NCBI GenBank assembly: GCA_021740915.1
Contig: JAIOYW010000011.1
Span: forward strand, 1 to 64,000
Origin: Ignavibacteriales bacterium
GTDB taxonomy: Bacteria; Bacteroidota; Ignavibacteria; Ignavibacteriales; Melioribacteraceae
Direction of reading: 5' to 3'
DNA: 64,000 nt
This document shows positions 1 through 10,300 of this stretch, piece by piece. Under the pieces are notes generated by a model. The model searched no databases. It saw only the letters and a list, made by a program, of their open reading frames with translations, and had not been told where the DNA came from. The first letter of the stretch is position 1. Each line of letters opens with the position of its first letter. The translations under genes were made by a program, and so were the position numbers.

Positions 1-126
1 TTCTGCGAGCGCTGTTCCGATGTGACGGACTATTCTCTGGCTTACTTTCTTGCCGGTTCTCGTCGAGTGCACTATTTGCACTGATTTCTTTGGGCTGTTC
101 GGGGTTTCTTTTATTCGTACAAACAT
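1..126 (-). CDS. IS1634/IS4-like transposase, N-terminal 42 codons, cut by window edge
   Basis: An ATG at 126 opens a minus-strand frame that stays open to base 1, giving 42 codons. The protein starts MFVRIKETPNSPKKSVQIV and continues with GKKVSQRIVRHIG. From memory of the family this is the usual start of IS1634-like (IS4 superfamily) DDE transposases: a short basic β-strand segment before the catalytic core. The catalytic residues lie outside the window, so whether the element is intact cannot be judged. A good promoter sits directly before the ATG, which suggests the left-hand gene is expressed and not a remnant. I did not find a convincing terminal inverted repeat in the bases upstream of the ATG. 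Confidence 0.72.
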   Translation of the reverse strand, partial: MFVRIKETPNSPKKSVQIVHSTRTGKKVSQRIVRHIGTALAE

Positions 127-429
127 ATGGCAAATATAAGGAATATTATAATCAATGTCAAGTAACCAGACGCATTAGGCACTACAGAGGCGCTTTTTCT
201 CCACCCCCTTTGTTTTTTAATGACTTACAATCTTTTTTCTTCTATTTTTAACCATTTATCTTGGAAGTCAGGACTAATCCGTCAATGATCAGATTTCATA
301 GTATTATCCGCACTGTCTTTAGCATCAAACGGCTATGTCTGGCACAGTAGCATTGCAATTCCCGGCTTTCGCTTTTACTGGTTACAATACTTTCAATCCG
401 AAAACTTAGTCATTATCAGCTTTGTGTTT
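127..429. other. Non-coding stretch between transposase and first T9SS operon end
   Basis: About 300 AT-rich bases with no open frame of note. Apart from the transposase promoter at 131–161 I see no RNA gene, repeat or clear insertion-sequence end. The terminal inverted repeat of the element should lie in here but I cannot identify it by eye. Confidence 0.5.
131..161 (-). promoter_or_regulatory. Candidate promoter of the transposase, apparently leaderless
   Basis: On the minus strand TTGACA (161–156) is followed after exactly 17 bases by TATATTTG (138–131). This fits both the sigma-70 spacing and the Bacteroidota −7 box TAnnTTTG. The box ends only four bases before the ATG at 126, so transcription would begin at or next to the start codon and leave no room for a ribosome binding site. 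Confidence 0.55.
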
Positions 430-462
430 AAAAAACAAAAGCCCCGCAGAACGGGGCTTTTG
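430..462 (-). terminator. Intrinsic terminator after the 483–2852 gene
   Basis: A perfect 11-base-pair stem (436–446 with 452–462, loop CAGAA) has a GCCCCG core. On the minus strand it is followed by six T (435–430). It lies 21 bases after the stop codon of the T9SS gene and closes the long minus-strand operon. Confidence 0.9.
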
Positions 463-482
463 AATCAGAAACAGAAAGTCTC

Positions 483-2852
483 TTATTTGATAAGAAGCAT
501 TTTTTTGCTTGATACGAAGTTACCAGCCTGGATTGTATAAACATACATTCCTGAGGTAAGATCTGAAGCATTGAAGTTAACTTCATAAGCGCCTCTGTTG
601 AGGTTGTCGCTGATGAGTGTTGCAACTTCCTGTCCAAGCAGGTCAAATACTTTTACAGAAACAAATCCGGCTTCTTTAACGCTGAAACGAATAATCGTTG
701 TCGGGTTAAATGGGTTCGGATAGTTCTGGTCAAGGCTGTACTCATTCGGTAATCCCGGAATTTCTTCAAGACCGGTAATAATGTCGGTAAGGTCAGCCGG
801 TGACATATCCTGCCATACATCAAGTGTGCGGCATGATACATAATTGTGTTCAAGAACGATGCTGTGGTCAACACCAGTTGATGATTCATTATCGTTGGTA
901 CCGTTGTTTGAAGGAAGACCCCAGTTAGCGCCGTATTTATAGAAGAACTGAAGCAGAGAATACTGCGGGAACTCAAGAGAAACTGACCAGATCTGATCTG
1001 CTGCTGTTAAGTCGCCATTTGTACCAAGGTCATTCAAGTGATGAACGAGATTTGAATCAGCTGTCGGCCAGCCGCCCTGTGGCCATGCCAATGGAGCAAT
1101 TGCGCCAGCAATGATAACGTTTTCGATGCTTGTGAACGGAACTCCGCCTGCATCTTTGGCGCCTGTCATATCAACTGAGAAGGTGATTTCACAAGGCTGA
1201 GCAAGAACACTGCTGAGTGAGGCATCATTGAATGCACGTGAAATTGTTGCATATCCCTGATTAATGTGATCCTGGGTAATTGTAAAGTGTCTGTCACTTC
1301 CATTTTCCCATGATGTTCCGCCTGCACCAAGGTCATAAGCGAATTTGTAGGCTAAGTCATCATTAGGTTCAGCAGCATACATAACTGTTACAGTATAAAT
1401 ATCTGGATTTCCAACTGAAGGAGCCATAACATCTGTATTTCCCCATCCGTTGAAACTTCCTCTTGCTGTTAAAACGTCAGTTGAAGGATTGAATCTTCCG
1501 GAAACTCTTTCAAGTTCCATATCACATTCGAATACAAGAGCGATATCAATACCACCGCCAAGATCGTTATCAAAATAAGCTTCAAACTGATTGCCAGCAG
1601 TTCCGGCAATATACTGGCGGTCAGAAATTGTTTCCCAGCCATCAGCATTTTTTACGAATTTGAAGAATTGTCTTTCTCCGGGAGCAAGTCCGGTAACAGT
1701 TGCTTCCCAGATATTATTTCCTGCATCGGTCATCGGTGTAGCGCTTGTTGACCAGCCGTTAAAGCTGCCGGCAATGTTCATTACATCTGTTCCAGGGGTA
1801 AATTGTCCAAGATTAACCTGAACTGTCATATTTACTCTGAAGGTAACATCAACAGGTGTTACGTCGCGTGTGACTTTCTGAAGAAGATCGACCGAGGCTC
1901 CAAATACACCCACATAGGCTATATCACCATCAGGGCTGAAACCAATACCTCTTGGTCTTTCTGCCGGATTGTCCGGAGTAACGAATGTCCATTTTAATGA
2001 ATCAAGAACCTGTCCTGAATAGAAATCATATCCATACCATGTGTTTGGTGAATAATTCGTGGTAACACCAGGATATCTGTTCGGCAGATCGTTGAAAGAA
2101 CCGGCTGAAGCCCAGAGCATACCGTCTTTCGGGTTCCAGTCGAGAGATTCGCAATCAAATCCTTCGAGAACAACTCCGACTGAGTCAAATGAAGAGAATT
2201 CATCCGGTCTCTGATATACATAAAGTGCATGGTTGGTGTATCCAGCCCAGTAGATAGTATTTCCATCACCTGAAACTGTCATTGTTCTTGAGAAACCAAC
2301 CGTTGCATCAACAGCATTTCCTAGATAATTAAACTGTTTGTCGAAGATTTTGATCGGATTTCCGGGAACAACAGGTCCTACGAAAATTGTACCGTCATCA
2401 GCAACACCAGGAGAGATAGGGGAAGTGCCGAGTGCGAGAGCAACTTTATCCATACCTTCACCGGTCTGATAGTTGATCCTGTACATATTCTGAGCACCTT
2501 CAACGTAAATCATATTTCCATCATCATCTGCGCGAAGACCGCGGCTTGAATTGATGAGTGTATCGGTAACACCGCCGACTGTGAGCATTTTGATAGGCGC
2601 CCATGCAGGTGTGGTGCCATCAGGATTATAAACCCTGATAGTTCTTACAGATACTTTTGTTCCCTGAGCATTAAATACTGAGTCGTCTGCTGCAAAGTTG
2701 ACAACCCATACTTTACCATCAGGATCTACAGCAATACCATGTGCCTGACCAACTCTGGCATCGGGCCAGACTCCCTGATTGGTCCACTGGGCGAATGAAT
2801 ATGTACCCAGTAAGGCGACAAAGGTAAAAATGGTTAAGAGTTTTTTTAACAT
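483..2852 (-). CDS. T9SS-sorted secreted protein: β-propeller plus starch-binding-like (E-set) domains
   Basis: 789 residues, predicted to be exported and anchored or released at the cell surface by T9SS. A signal peptide (MLKKLLTIFTFVALLGTYSFAQ) is followed by a propeller-like region (about 25–330) with DPDGKVWVV, ADDDGNMIYV and SPDGDIAYVG blades. Three tandem β-sandwich modules (about 335–670) follow; the first two carry the GSFNGW motif of CBM48/CBM20-like glycogen- or starch-binding domains. The last roughly 85 residues are a type A sorting domain with NYPNPFNPTT and terminal KKMLLIK. The start is supported by GGAG five bases upstream of the ATG. It is the last gene of its operon, 33 bases after the lipoprotein gene. 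No catalytic motif is visible, so a binding or structural surface role is an inference. Confidence 0.85.
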   Translation of the reverse strand: MLKKLLTIFTFVALLGTYSFAQWTNQGVWPDARVGQAHGIAVDPDGKVWVVNFAADDSVFNAQGTKVSVRTIRVYNPDGTTPAWAPIKMLTVGGVTDTLINSSRGLRADDDGNMIYVEGAQNMYRINYQTGEGMDKVALALGTSPISPGVADDGTIFVGPVVPGNPIKIFDKQFNYLGNAVDATVGFSRTMTVSGDGNTIYWAGYTNHALYVYQRPDEFSSFDSVGVVLEGFDCESLDWNPKDGMLWASAGSFNDLPNRYPGVTTNYSPNTWYGYDFYSGQVLDSLKWTFVTPDNPAERPRGIGFSPDGDIAYVGVFGASVDLLQKVTRDVTPVDVTFRVNMTVQVNLGQFTPGTDVMNIAGSFNGWSTSATPMTDAGNNIWEATVTGLAPGERQFFKFVKNADGWETISDRQYIAGTAGNQFEAYFDNDLGGGIDIALVFECDMELERVSGRFNPSTDVLTARGSFNGWGNTDVMAPSVGNPDIYTVTVMYAAEPNDDLAYKFAYDLGAGGTSWENGSDRHFTITQDHINQGYATISRAFNDASLSSVLAQPCEITFSVDMTGAKDAGGVPFTSIENVIIAGAIAPLAWPQGGWPTADSNLVHHLNDLGTNGDLTAADQIWSVSLEFPQYSLLQFFYKYGANWGLPSNNGTNDNESSTGVDHSIVLEHNYVSCRTLDVWQDMSPADLTDIITGLEEIPGLPNEYSLDQNYPNPFNPTTIIRFSVKEAGFVSVKVFDLLGQEVATLISDNLNRGAYEVNFNASDLTSGMYVYTIQAGNFVSSKKMLLIK

Positions 2853-2885
2853 AGATACTCCATTTTATTAGTGGTTAATTAATTA

Positions 2886-4145
2886 TTACAGATCTCCTCT
2901 ACCGTAGTAAGGAGCAGATTGTTTACCGGTATAAACCTTTATGATCTCTCTGTATTCATCATCAGCATCCGAGGACTTTTTAACGAAGTACATCTCATCG
3001 CTGATTCCCCAGGTAATATTCTGTGCTTCCGGCGTGAAAACTACACCAGCAGTCAGATCAGGATACAAAGGACTGAAACTTTTATCAACTGCAACCATAT
3101 ATACAGGATATTCACCATCGTTGGCAATAAAAAGAGTGCCGTCATCGGCAAAGTTAATTCCCTTTATTTCAGGCGGAAATGTCGTAAATTGGGCATCAAA
3201 ATCAAAATAAATTTCTTCGGCTCCAAGCTGATCAGCAGATATTATAGGAAAACGGAAAATTTTTCCTGAACCGTCTCTCTTAGCCGCAACATACAAATAA
3301 TCGTCATAAACTCTAATTGCAGAAACTTCCCCGGTAAAAGGAAAACCTTTGACTGTTTTATCGGGTTTCATGCTGTAGAGGGAATTCATAGCTGTACCGC
3401 TTGTCCAGATATTCAGATTTTTATCGAAATCCAAATCAGTAAGAATTCCAGCCGGTACTGTGGCAAAAGTTTTGGATGCCTGTCCGGCTTCAATCTGGAA
3501 TAAAGCGCGCACACCGCGTGTACCGTAAAGTATTCCGGATGGACCCATTTTTAACGAGGCAAACAGACCTGGCTGGTTTGGTGCAAAATCTGTAACAACT
3601 TTACCAGCGTCAATTTTTTTGATGCCGAGGTTTTTATCGCTTTTCTTCTCAGTCATCTGTGCATAAATATTTCCCAGTTGATCTGTACAAATTCCCCACC
3701 ACCGGTTATTTGTTTTTCTGTCTGTGGCAATTTCTTCGACAGCAGCTTTAAGCCTGTATTTAACAGGAAGACTGTAGCCGGGCGATTTAAGAGTTGTGAC
3801 TTTCAGAGTGTCTTCGACAAATCCTGAATCGGCGGGAATTGTTACTACCGGAGCTTTTATAACTAATTGAGTAGTGGAAGCTGAAAGTATTGTTGCTCTG
3901 GCAGCGCCAAAATAGACGAAATTCTCTGCAGAATTTGCAGAAAAATTAGTCCCGCTGATTGTGATATCCGTCACGCCGGAATACGCCTCCAAACTTGGAG
4001 CAACACCTGTGATCGTTGGAACAGGAACATTGCCTCCAATAAGACTATCGAGACTTGGTTCTCCTTCCTCGGCGCACCCCGCGAATATTAGTATTGCGGT
4101 GAAGGCAAGCGCTGTAAAAACCTTAACTGTAGTTTTATTTTTCAT
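2886..4145 (-). CDS. IPT/TIG-domain surface or periplasmic lipoprotein with propeller-like C-terminus
   Basis: 419 residues from the ATG at 4145; a TTG at 4151 would add only two residues. The N-terminus has a lysine-rich start, a hydrophobic core and a lipobox ending FAGC, so it is a lipoprotein with the lipidated Cys near residue 23. Residues about 45–135 resemble an IPT/TIG immunoglobulin-like domain (PTITGVAPSLEAYSG…DITISGTNFS). The rest has short repeats such as DQLGNIYAQ, DKNLNIWTSG and DDGTLFIANDGE, typical of NHL/SMP-30-like propellers. It sits between the PorV-like gene and the terminal T9SS cargo gene in one operon. I cannot assign a ligand. Conservation of lipoprotein + TonB receptor + PorV genes suggests a shared surface function. 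Confidence 0.78.
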   Translation of the reverse strand: MKNKTTVKVFTALAFTAILIFAGCAEEGEPSLDSLIGGNVPVPTITGVAPSLEAYSGVTDITISGTNFSANSAENFVYFGAARATILSASTTQLVIKAPVVTIPADSGFVEDTLKVTTLKSPGYSLPVKYRLKAAVEEIATDRKTNNRWWGICTDQLGNIYAQMTEKKSDKNLGIKKIDAGKVVTDFAPNQPGLFASLKMGPSGILYGTRGVRALFQIEAGQASKTFATVPAGILTDLDFDKNLNIWTSGTAMNSLYSMKPDKTVKGFPFTGEVSAIRVYDDYLYVAAKRDGSGKIFRFPIISADQLGAEEIYFDFDAQFTTFPPEIKGINFADDGTLFIANDGEYPVYMVAVDKSFSPLYPDLTAGVVFTPEAQNITWGISDEMYFVKKSSDADDEYREIIKVYTGKQSAPYYGRGDL

Positions 4146-4204
4146 AATCAAACCGCTAAAATATAAAATATTTTATTTAAATGTTTTTAGCAAAAATTTG
4201 TGAC

Positions 4205-5236
4205 CTAATAACCTATATTAACTGAAAACCTGTGAACGTTATCAAAAAGCCCGAAAGGCGCATATGCGTAATCAACTCCCATCCTTACACCAGCGATTTC
4301 CTGGTTAATTCCAACGCCTGCAGAGGTGCCTCTTTCATCCTGCGGAAATGAATAACCAAACCTCAGAGAAAACATATCCATAAAAGTATATTCACCTCCA
4401 AGGAAAACCTGTTCAGCAAAATCTCTGGGGTGCGCAGCATCTACGCTTATAAGCAATGAGTGCATCCCGCGGTCTATTTGTTCGAAGAAATCAAACGCAT
4501 TGACAGAAGCGCCTAATCTGAAAGTAAGCGGAAGTTCGAAATTTTCTTCAATATAACCAACTTCTCTCGAAAAATTCCTGATACTCATACCAATGTTAAA
4601 ACTCTTGTATCCGGTCTTATAAATAATACCAAAATCAAAAGCCATAACATCTGCATTATATTTTCCTTCATTAATATCACCGGAATTAGTAAAACCGATA
4701 ATCGCTGTGCCGAGTGACTGGCTGACATACTTTATATTTCCGCCAATTGCAAATTTTTCAGAAAGCGAACGGGCATAACCAATACCAAATGCAAAAGCTT
4801 TCGGGGAAAATGTCCCGACATCGAGATAGCCCTGCTCATTGTTTGCCTTGATTGTTCCGCGGAAATCACCATAATCAACCGCAATAACAGAAATCCCTAT
4901 TACTCCGTAGTAGTCATCCTGGAACGGCTGAAAAGCCGCACCTGCATGTAGATAATTGATATCTGCGATCCATGATGTATGACCAAAAGTGAAATCTGCC
5001 ATACGATCCAGATTTGCCATTCCGGCGGGATTATAAAACATGGCGCTTGCTGATCCATGAATTGAAGTCAGAGCTTCGCCCATTGCACTTGCCCGTGCAT
5101 CGGTTGACACGCTGAGGAATTTCATACCGGTCTGAGCAAGTTTGACCTGTTGTCCGTATGCATTATTCAGGGAGAAAAGAAATAACCCTGAGATAAAGAA
5201 AATTAAAAACTTATTTTTTTTCATTTTTTTACCCAT
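4205..5236 (-). CDS. PorV/PorQ-family outer membrane protein
   Basis: 343 residues: signal peptide (KFLIFFISGLFLFSLNNAYGQ), then the hallmark N-terminal block of the PorV/UPF0164 family, with KFLSVSTDARASAMGEA followed by SAMFYNPAGMA. The rest is an alternating aromatic β-barrel pattern ending in a terminal aromatic strand (FSVNIGY). In Porphyromonas and Flavobacterium, PorV is the outer-membrane partner that shuttles T9SS cargo from the translocon. Paralogues placed next to cargo genes, as here, are common in Ignavibacteria, and cargo-specific use is an inference. An in-frame ATG at 5224 preceded by GGATGGGT could be the true start and would remove four residues. It lies 10 bases after the 688-residue gene. 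Confidence 0.88.
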   Translation of the reverse strand: MGKKMKKNKFLIFFISGLFLFSLNNAYGQQVKLAQTGMKFLSVSTDARASAMGEALTSIHGSASAMFYNPAGMANLDRMADFTFGHTSWIADINYLHAGAAFQPFQDDYYGVIGISVIAVDYGDFRGTIKANNEQGYLDVGTFSPKAFAFGIGYARSLSEKFAIGGNIKYVSQSLGTAIIGFTNSGDINEGKYNADVMAFDFGIIYKTGYKSFNIGMSIRNFSREVGYIEENFELPLTFRLGASVNAFDFFEQIDRGMHSLLISVDAAHPRDFAEQVFLGGEYTFMDMFSLRFGYSFPQDERGTSAGVGINQEIAGVRMGVDYAYAPFGLFDNVHRFSVNIGY

Positions 5237-5246
5237 CCGATATTTA

Positions 5247-7313
5247 TTATCTGATCACGGCAAATTTTTCAATTGCCCTTTCACCGGTAGTCTTATCTGT
5301 AATCACAGCAATATATATCCCGGATACAACAACCTGATTCGAAGAAGTGACACAATTCCAGTAAGCATCGCCGCTTCCGTCGCTGTGTTCAAGTTCATAA
5401 ATCAATTCTCCGACCTCAGTATAAATCTGTATGGTACAAACACCCGGAATATTAAAAAATGCAAGTTTATCCGGTTCATCAGGGAATCTCAGACGGTCTG
5501 AATCGGATCCAAGTACAAACGGATTTGGCACAATCCTAATCTGACTAAGCGAATTTCCTGCAGGTCTTTTAAGATTTGCCGGATCATACGTCTGAGTTGC
5601 ATACCTGCTGCTTCTCAGTTTACCCAGGGGAGTATTACCAACACCGTTGTTTTCGGTTGCATCACCCACAGAAACAATGTAATAATAATAATTTACTCCT
5701 CTGAGAAGATCTTTATCGTCATAGCTTGTTTCGTCGGCACCTGCCTGATAAATCAGGTAATATGTGCTGTCATACTGCCCGGTTGCACGGTAAATTTCGA
5801 AACCGGTAACGGTGGGACCTGCTTCCGGATAAAGCTCCCAGCTCAGAGAAATTCTGTCTCCGCCGGAATTAACATTGAAAAATTTCGGCGGATAAGGAGC
5901 TTTTGGAATTGAATATCCGCTCTTGTAATTATTCACTGCACGGCGGAATGATTTAAACAAAGAATCTTTGCCAGTCAGAACATATTGATTTTTCTGCAGG
6001 GCATTGATTGATCCTCTTTTATACTGCTTTCCATAAAGAATATTCTTTTCCCAGCTCAAACCGCTTACCGCTTCAGCCCAGACAACTGTAACACTCTGTC
6101 CAAAATCCAGATCGTAAGGACCATAACCGTTAGCAGCGGAAAAACCTCCGGAAGTGCCGAGAGACGGGTCAGCGGTCGGCGCTGCAAAATTACCTGATGG
6201 TTCAACTTTATCTGCATGACGGGGATTTGCGTGACCTTTGCTCATCCAGTCATACTCCGCCTGCATTTTAGTCTCGTTGTATGAATCATTATTTGAAGTA
6301 TTGGGATGATCAGAATCTTCAAAAGATGTAGTCATTGGCTGAAGAACATCGTCCGTCATATCAAGCGGCGAGGTGTCAGCATGAAGAGTAACAACACCGG
6401 CAAACTGTGAAGCGCCCAACCTGCCGACGGTATCGCCTGCATTCGTATAAACGGTTCCGTCAGGATTCCAGATCGGACCTCCGATATTATCATAAGCTAC
6501 GAAAGGAGGATATTTACCATGCCATACATACTGTGCACGGAAGTCGGCATCTGCATCATTTTTAACGCCGTCGCCTCTTGTATCCACCATAGTGTTTATA
6601 CCCCAGCCGGTAGCATTGCCAATTACATATCTTGAATTTGCACTAACAGCAAGGCGGTAATGATAATAGATATATACTCCCTTGAGATTCTGATTAGGAA
6701 GTTCTATATCTGCATCCCCGTCAGTATTACCTGTGTTTGTGACAGTCACTTCATGAATAATGTAATTATCGTGAAAAGGCTGACTGAATGCAATTATTTT
6801 CCTCTCATAAGTGAGCCCGAGGATAGTATTGACCTTATTATATATAACCCTGTCATAAGGGAGATTAATATCAGGCTCCTCAGTATTATCAACGCTTAAC
6901 TGGTATGAGGCAACACCATCCACCGAAACAGTCGGGGTTTCAAGTTTGCTCTGCATAGTGAACTCAACCGGAAAGAACTCATTTGCACCCGATACTCTGG
7001 GACCAACATGGGCAACTCTTCTTGACCAAAGTTTACCTGTCTCATCAGTGAATTCCTTTACACCCAGCCATAATCCTTTAGCCGCCTGAATATCCTGATT
7101 CCTGTAAATAGCTGGCCAGCGAAGTCCGTACTGTTGTCTTTTAACAAGTCCTTCCTCAATCTCACAGCCAATTTCGGAGTACCAGTTGTGTAATGATCCT
7201 ACAGCCATCCATTTCGTCTGATACTGTGCTTTTACTGAAACTGATAAAAGCAGAAATAGAAGGAATGCGGAGAGGATCTTAACAAATTGTCCCGAATTAA
7301 TATTGTATTTCAT
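5247..7313 (-). CDS. Large exported protein with fibronectin type III domain and variant T9SS-like C-terminus
   Basis: 688 residues with a clear signal peptide (FVKILSAFLLFLLLSVSVKAQ). Most of the protein (about 30–460) matches no family I recognise. About residues 480–575 look like fibronectin type III: PYPPKFFNVNSGGDRISLSW, later GFEIYRA and YYYIVSVGD. The C-terminal roughly 90 residues have RIVPNPFV and end GIYIAVITDKTTGERAIEKFAVIR-like, a FlgD-Ig/T9SS sorting-like fold lacking the usual NYPNPFNP form. GAGG seven bases before the ATG supports the start. It has the same operon position as the 1205-residue protein at 14984–18601, between a TonB receptor and a PorV-like gene, and the two share this C-terminal design. 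Confidence 0.75.
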   Translation of the reverse strand: MKYNINSGQFVKILSAFLLFLLLSVSVKAQYQTKWMAVGSLHNWYSEIGCEIEEGLVKRQQYGLRWPAIYRNQDIQAAKGLWLGVKEFTDETGKLWSRRVAHVGPRVSGANEFFPVEFTMQSKLETPTVSVDGVASYQLSVDNTEEPDINLPYDRVIYNKVNTILGLTYERKIIAFSQPFHDNYIIHEVTVTNTGNTDGDADIELPNQNLKGVYIYYHYRLAVSANSRYVIGNATGWGINTMVDTRGDGVKNDADADFRAQYVWHGKYPPFVAYDNIGGPIWNPDGTVYTNAGDTVGRLGASQFAGVVTLHADTSPLDMTDDVLQPMTTSFEDSDHPNTSNNDSYNETKMQAEYDWMSKGHANPRHADKVEPSGNFAAPTADPSLGTSGGFSAANGYGPYDLDFGQSVTVVWAEAVSGLSWEKNILYGKQYKRGSINALQKNQYVLTGKDSLFKSFRRAVNNYKSGYSIPKAPYPPKFFNVNSGGDRISLSWELYPEAGPTVTGFEIYRATGQYDSTYYLIYQAGADETSYDDKDLLRGVNYYYYIVSVGDATENNGVGNTPLGKLRSSRYATQTYDPANLKRPAGNSLSQIRIVPNPFVLGSDSDRLRFPDEPDKLAFFNIPGVCTIQIYTEVGELIYELEHSDGSGDAYWNCVTSSNQVVVSGIYIAVITDKTTGERAIEKFAVIR

Positions 7314-7346
7314 TTTTTCCTCAATAATTCTTTTTTACCTTACGGT

Positions 7347-10300
7347 TTATCTTAATTCAAATGATAATTTTAATCCCCAGTTAATATCTCTCAGCCCAAG
7401 GAATGTGAAATAATTCTGATTCGGCATATCGATATATTGTTTGTTGTCAAGGATATCATCGATTCTGCCCTGATCAACCTGAACCCATGCATCGTTCTTA
7501 TACTGCATATATTTTCCTGACTGAGAAATATAATAAATAGCGGCCGTGGATGGAGTTGTAATTTCCGTAGTTGTCGGAGATGAAAGCATTGGAGTGAATT
7601 CACCTCTTATGCGGTAATCACCTGGTCTGTCCTCACCGGGAATATTTCCGTATTTAAGCGGATCGCCTATTTCAGCAGGAAGATGCAGCGACTTCATATA
7701 TGCTTCATAGTCCTTGCCGTCAATAAATCCGTATTGGGTCATATACTTATAGTTCAGGAGATTGCTGACGTCCATAAAGAACTCAAGATTAAGTGAACCA
7801 AATTTAAATGCTTTACTCAATCTCAGATCAACGTTAAAATAGTCATTCCACTGAACGTTATTAATAATACCCGGGATTGAACCACCGCCGGTCCATGTGA
7901 GATAATAACCGCTGGTCCATTCTCCAAGTAATGTGAGGCGCCAGTCGGCGAGAGGATAAAGACCTTCATAAACCGGACCGTAATCTGATGGTGTGAAGAA
8001 ATTCACATTCGCTCTTGCAAAAGGACGCGGAACAGGTTTTTCCTGATACTGGTCGCGGGCTTCTCTTTCATATTGTCTCTGCGCTGCCAGATTCTCATAA
8101 TACTGTGCAAATCCGAATCTGCCTGATGTAGTTACCTGGTAAGTATAATTTACAAATCCCTGAACCCAGTTTCCTCTGTTTTTGGTAAGAGTGAACTCAA
8201 ATCCCCTGATATCGGCGTAGGAATTCGGCTGTGAAACCGAATAGTTTACAGAATTGTCTCTGTTTGTAAAAGTTACCAGAGCCGGCTGCTGCGATACATC
8301 TTTGTAATAACCTGCAAGTCTTAAAAGGAATTGGTCAAATAAATTATGTTCGTAGCCAAGTTCATACTGTATTGTTTTTTCAAGCGGGTTATTTGGATTT
8401 GCCAGACGTGTAACAGCATTATTATCACTGTATCTTCTTAGTAGATAAAGGTTTTCCGGTGTAGGAATAGAACGCTGATGCCCGTAATTAAAGAATAATT
8501 TACTGTCAACCGTGATCGGGAATGCAATACCGATTCGGGGGCTGACTGTCAATTGTTTTGCAGTCGCTTCTTTCGGCAATAGTGTGTCAATACCAAGTGA
8601 ATTTCTTGAGGAGAAGGCATTGTTAAATGGATCATAAACGTACCATTCACCGCTTGGATCAAGATAATCTATCCTGATGCCGACATTGGCGATCATACCT
8701 TCAAATTCGAGTTTATCCTGAAAATAGAGTCCGCCCCTGATCGGAGTAGTTTCCCATTTTGACTGCGATCTGCCTGACTGCAGGAATTTATCGACTGAAG
8801 CATAATTTGTTCTGTTATCTGTATAATTTATTTCAAAGCCGGCTTTAACCTGATTGTATTTATTCAACTGGCTTATAATATCAAATTTTGCTGTATAGAC
8901 TGCAATAAAACTGGAATCACGCGAATTGCTCATTCCAACTCCCATCCTCATTCCGGAGCCAATTCCTGTTGAAGGAGCTTCCTGCCAGCCGAATGGTGAT
9001 TCATCAACCCAGTAATTATTACCAAACCGTGCAATATAGGTTGTATCATTCCTGGGTCTGCCCGGGTTTGTATTATAATCTGAAGCGAACCGGGAGATAA
9101 TGGCTTCATAAAAAGTAGTCGGATTAAGTACATGAGTAAATTTTAAACCGGTGCTCATTCTTAATACGTTTGTCGGCGCCCAGTAATCTGTTCCAAAAAT
9201 ACGAGCATCAATATAACTAACGCTCGTCAGTGAAGAAGCAATACTGGAGTTGGAGCGGAATATACCCGGCAAGCCTGAATTATTGTTGTTGGTTCCCGAC
9301 TGTTCACCATAAAGACCGTCGAACATTAACTTTTTGCCTTCGCCGAGGTCAGCAGTCAATTTTAAAGTCGCCGCATAATCCTGATAACTGTCAGTTGAGA
9401 GCGGGATAAGATACATTTCCCTTTCGCGTCTGTATGATGCAAAGAACCTTAGATTACCGAGGTCTTTTCCGATTACCGGAACCGGACCGCCGAAACTCAT
9501 GTCAACTTCGTAATCAGGTTTTTTAATATCAAGATTCCTGCGATGCTGCCAAAGAAAAAGTTCCTGGGCGGCACGCGGTGAAAGATCATTATTCGGATCA
9601 TCATCGTTTAATAATTTCTCTGAAACCGATAACCATCCCTCAAACTCCTGATACTGTTTTTGGGTGAATTCATTCCACGACCCGTTTTTTGTGCCGGTCC
9701 ATGCGACTGCGTCGTCAATATAAGGGCGGATCCAATAACTATCCGGTGAATGAACGCTTCCGCCAAAGTTTTTGGGGCCGGCAGGGCGATATCTTGTAAC
9801 AAGACTGAATGTATATTTATCTTTACTTCCTTCTTTTGTTACAACATTAACGATACCCGAACGAATATTTCCAAATTCTGCGTTAAAACCGCCTGTCTGA
9901 ACCTGAATATCCTCTACTGCAGTTAGACTCAAAGTAGTATAAGGTGTATTGTCACGCTCATCTCTCAATGTAAGACCATTTACAATATACGCAGTCTGAT
10001 TAGCAGCGCCGCCGCGGATAATAGGACCGTCAGCGCCAAACTGAATACCAGCCTGAAGCGATATAGCACGGTTCGCATCGGTTGTAGGCAATACTTCAAT
10101 TTCGGCAGCGCTGATATTCGCGCGGCTCGAAGATACGTCCTGCTGAACTACCGGTGCAGATGCAACGATAATAACTTCGCCCATCTGAATGTTTTCTTCA
10201 TCTAACTGAACGTCAACAATTGTTGTCTGATCAATATTAATTCGGATACCGACAATTTTTGAAGACTGGTAGCCGATATAGGTAGCTTTCATATTATAGC

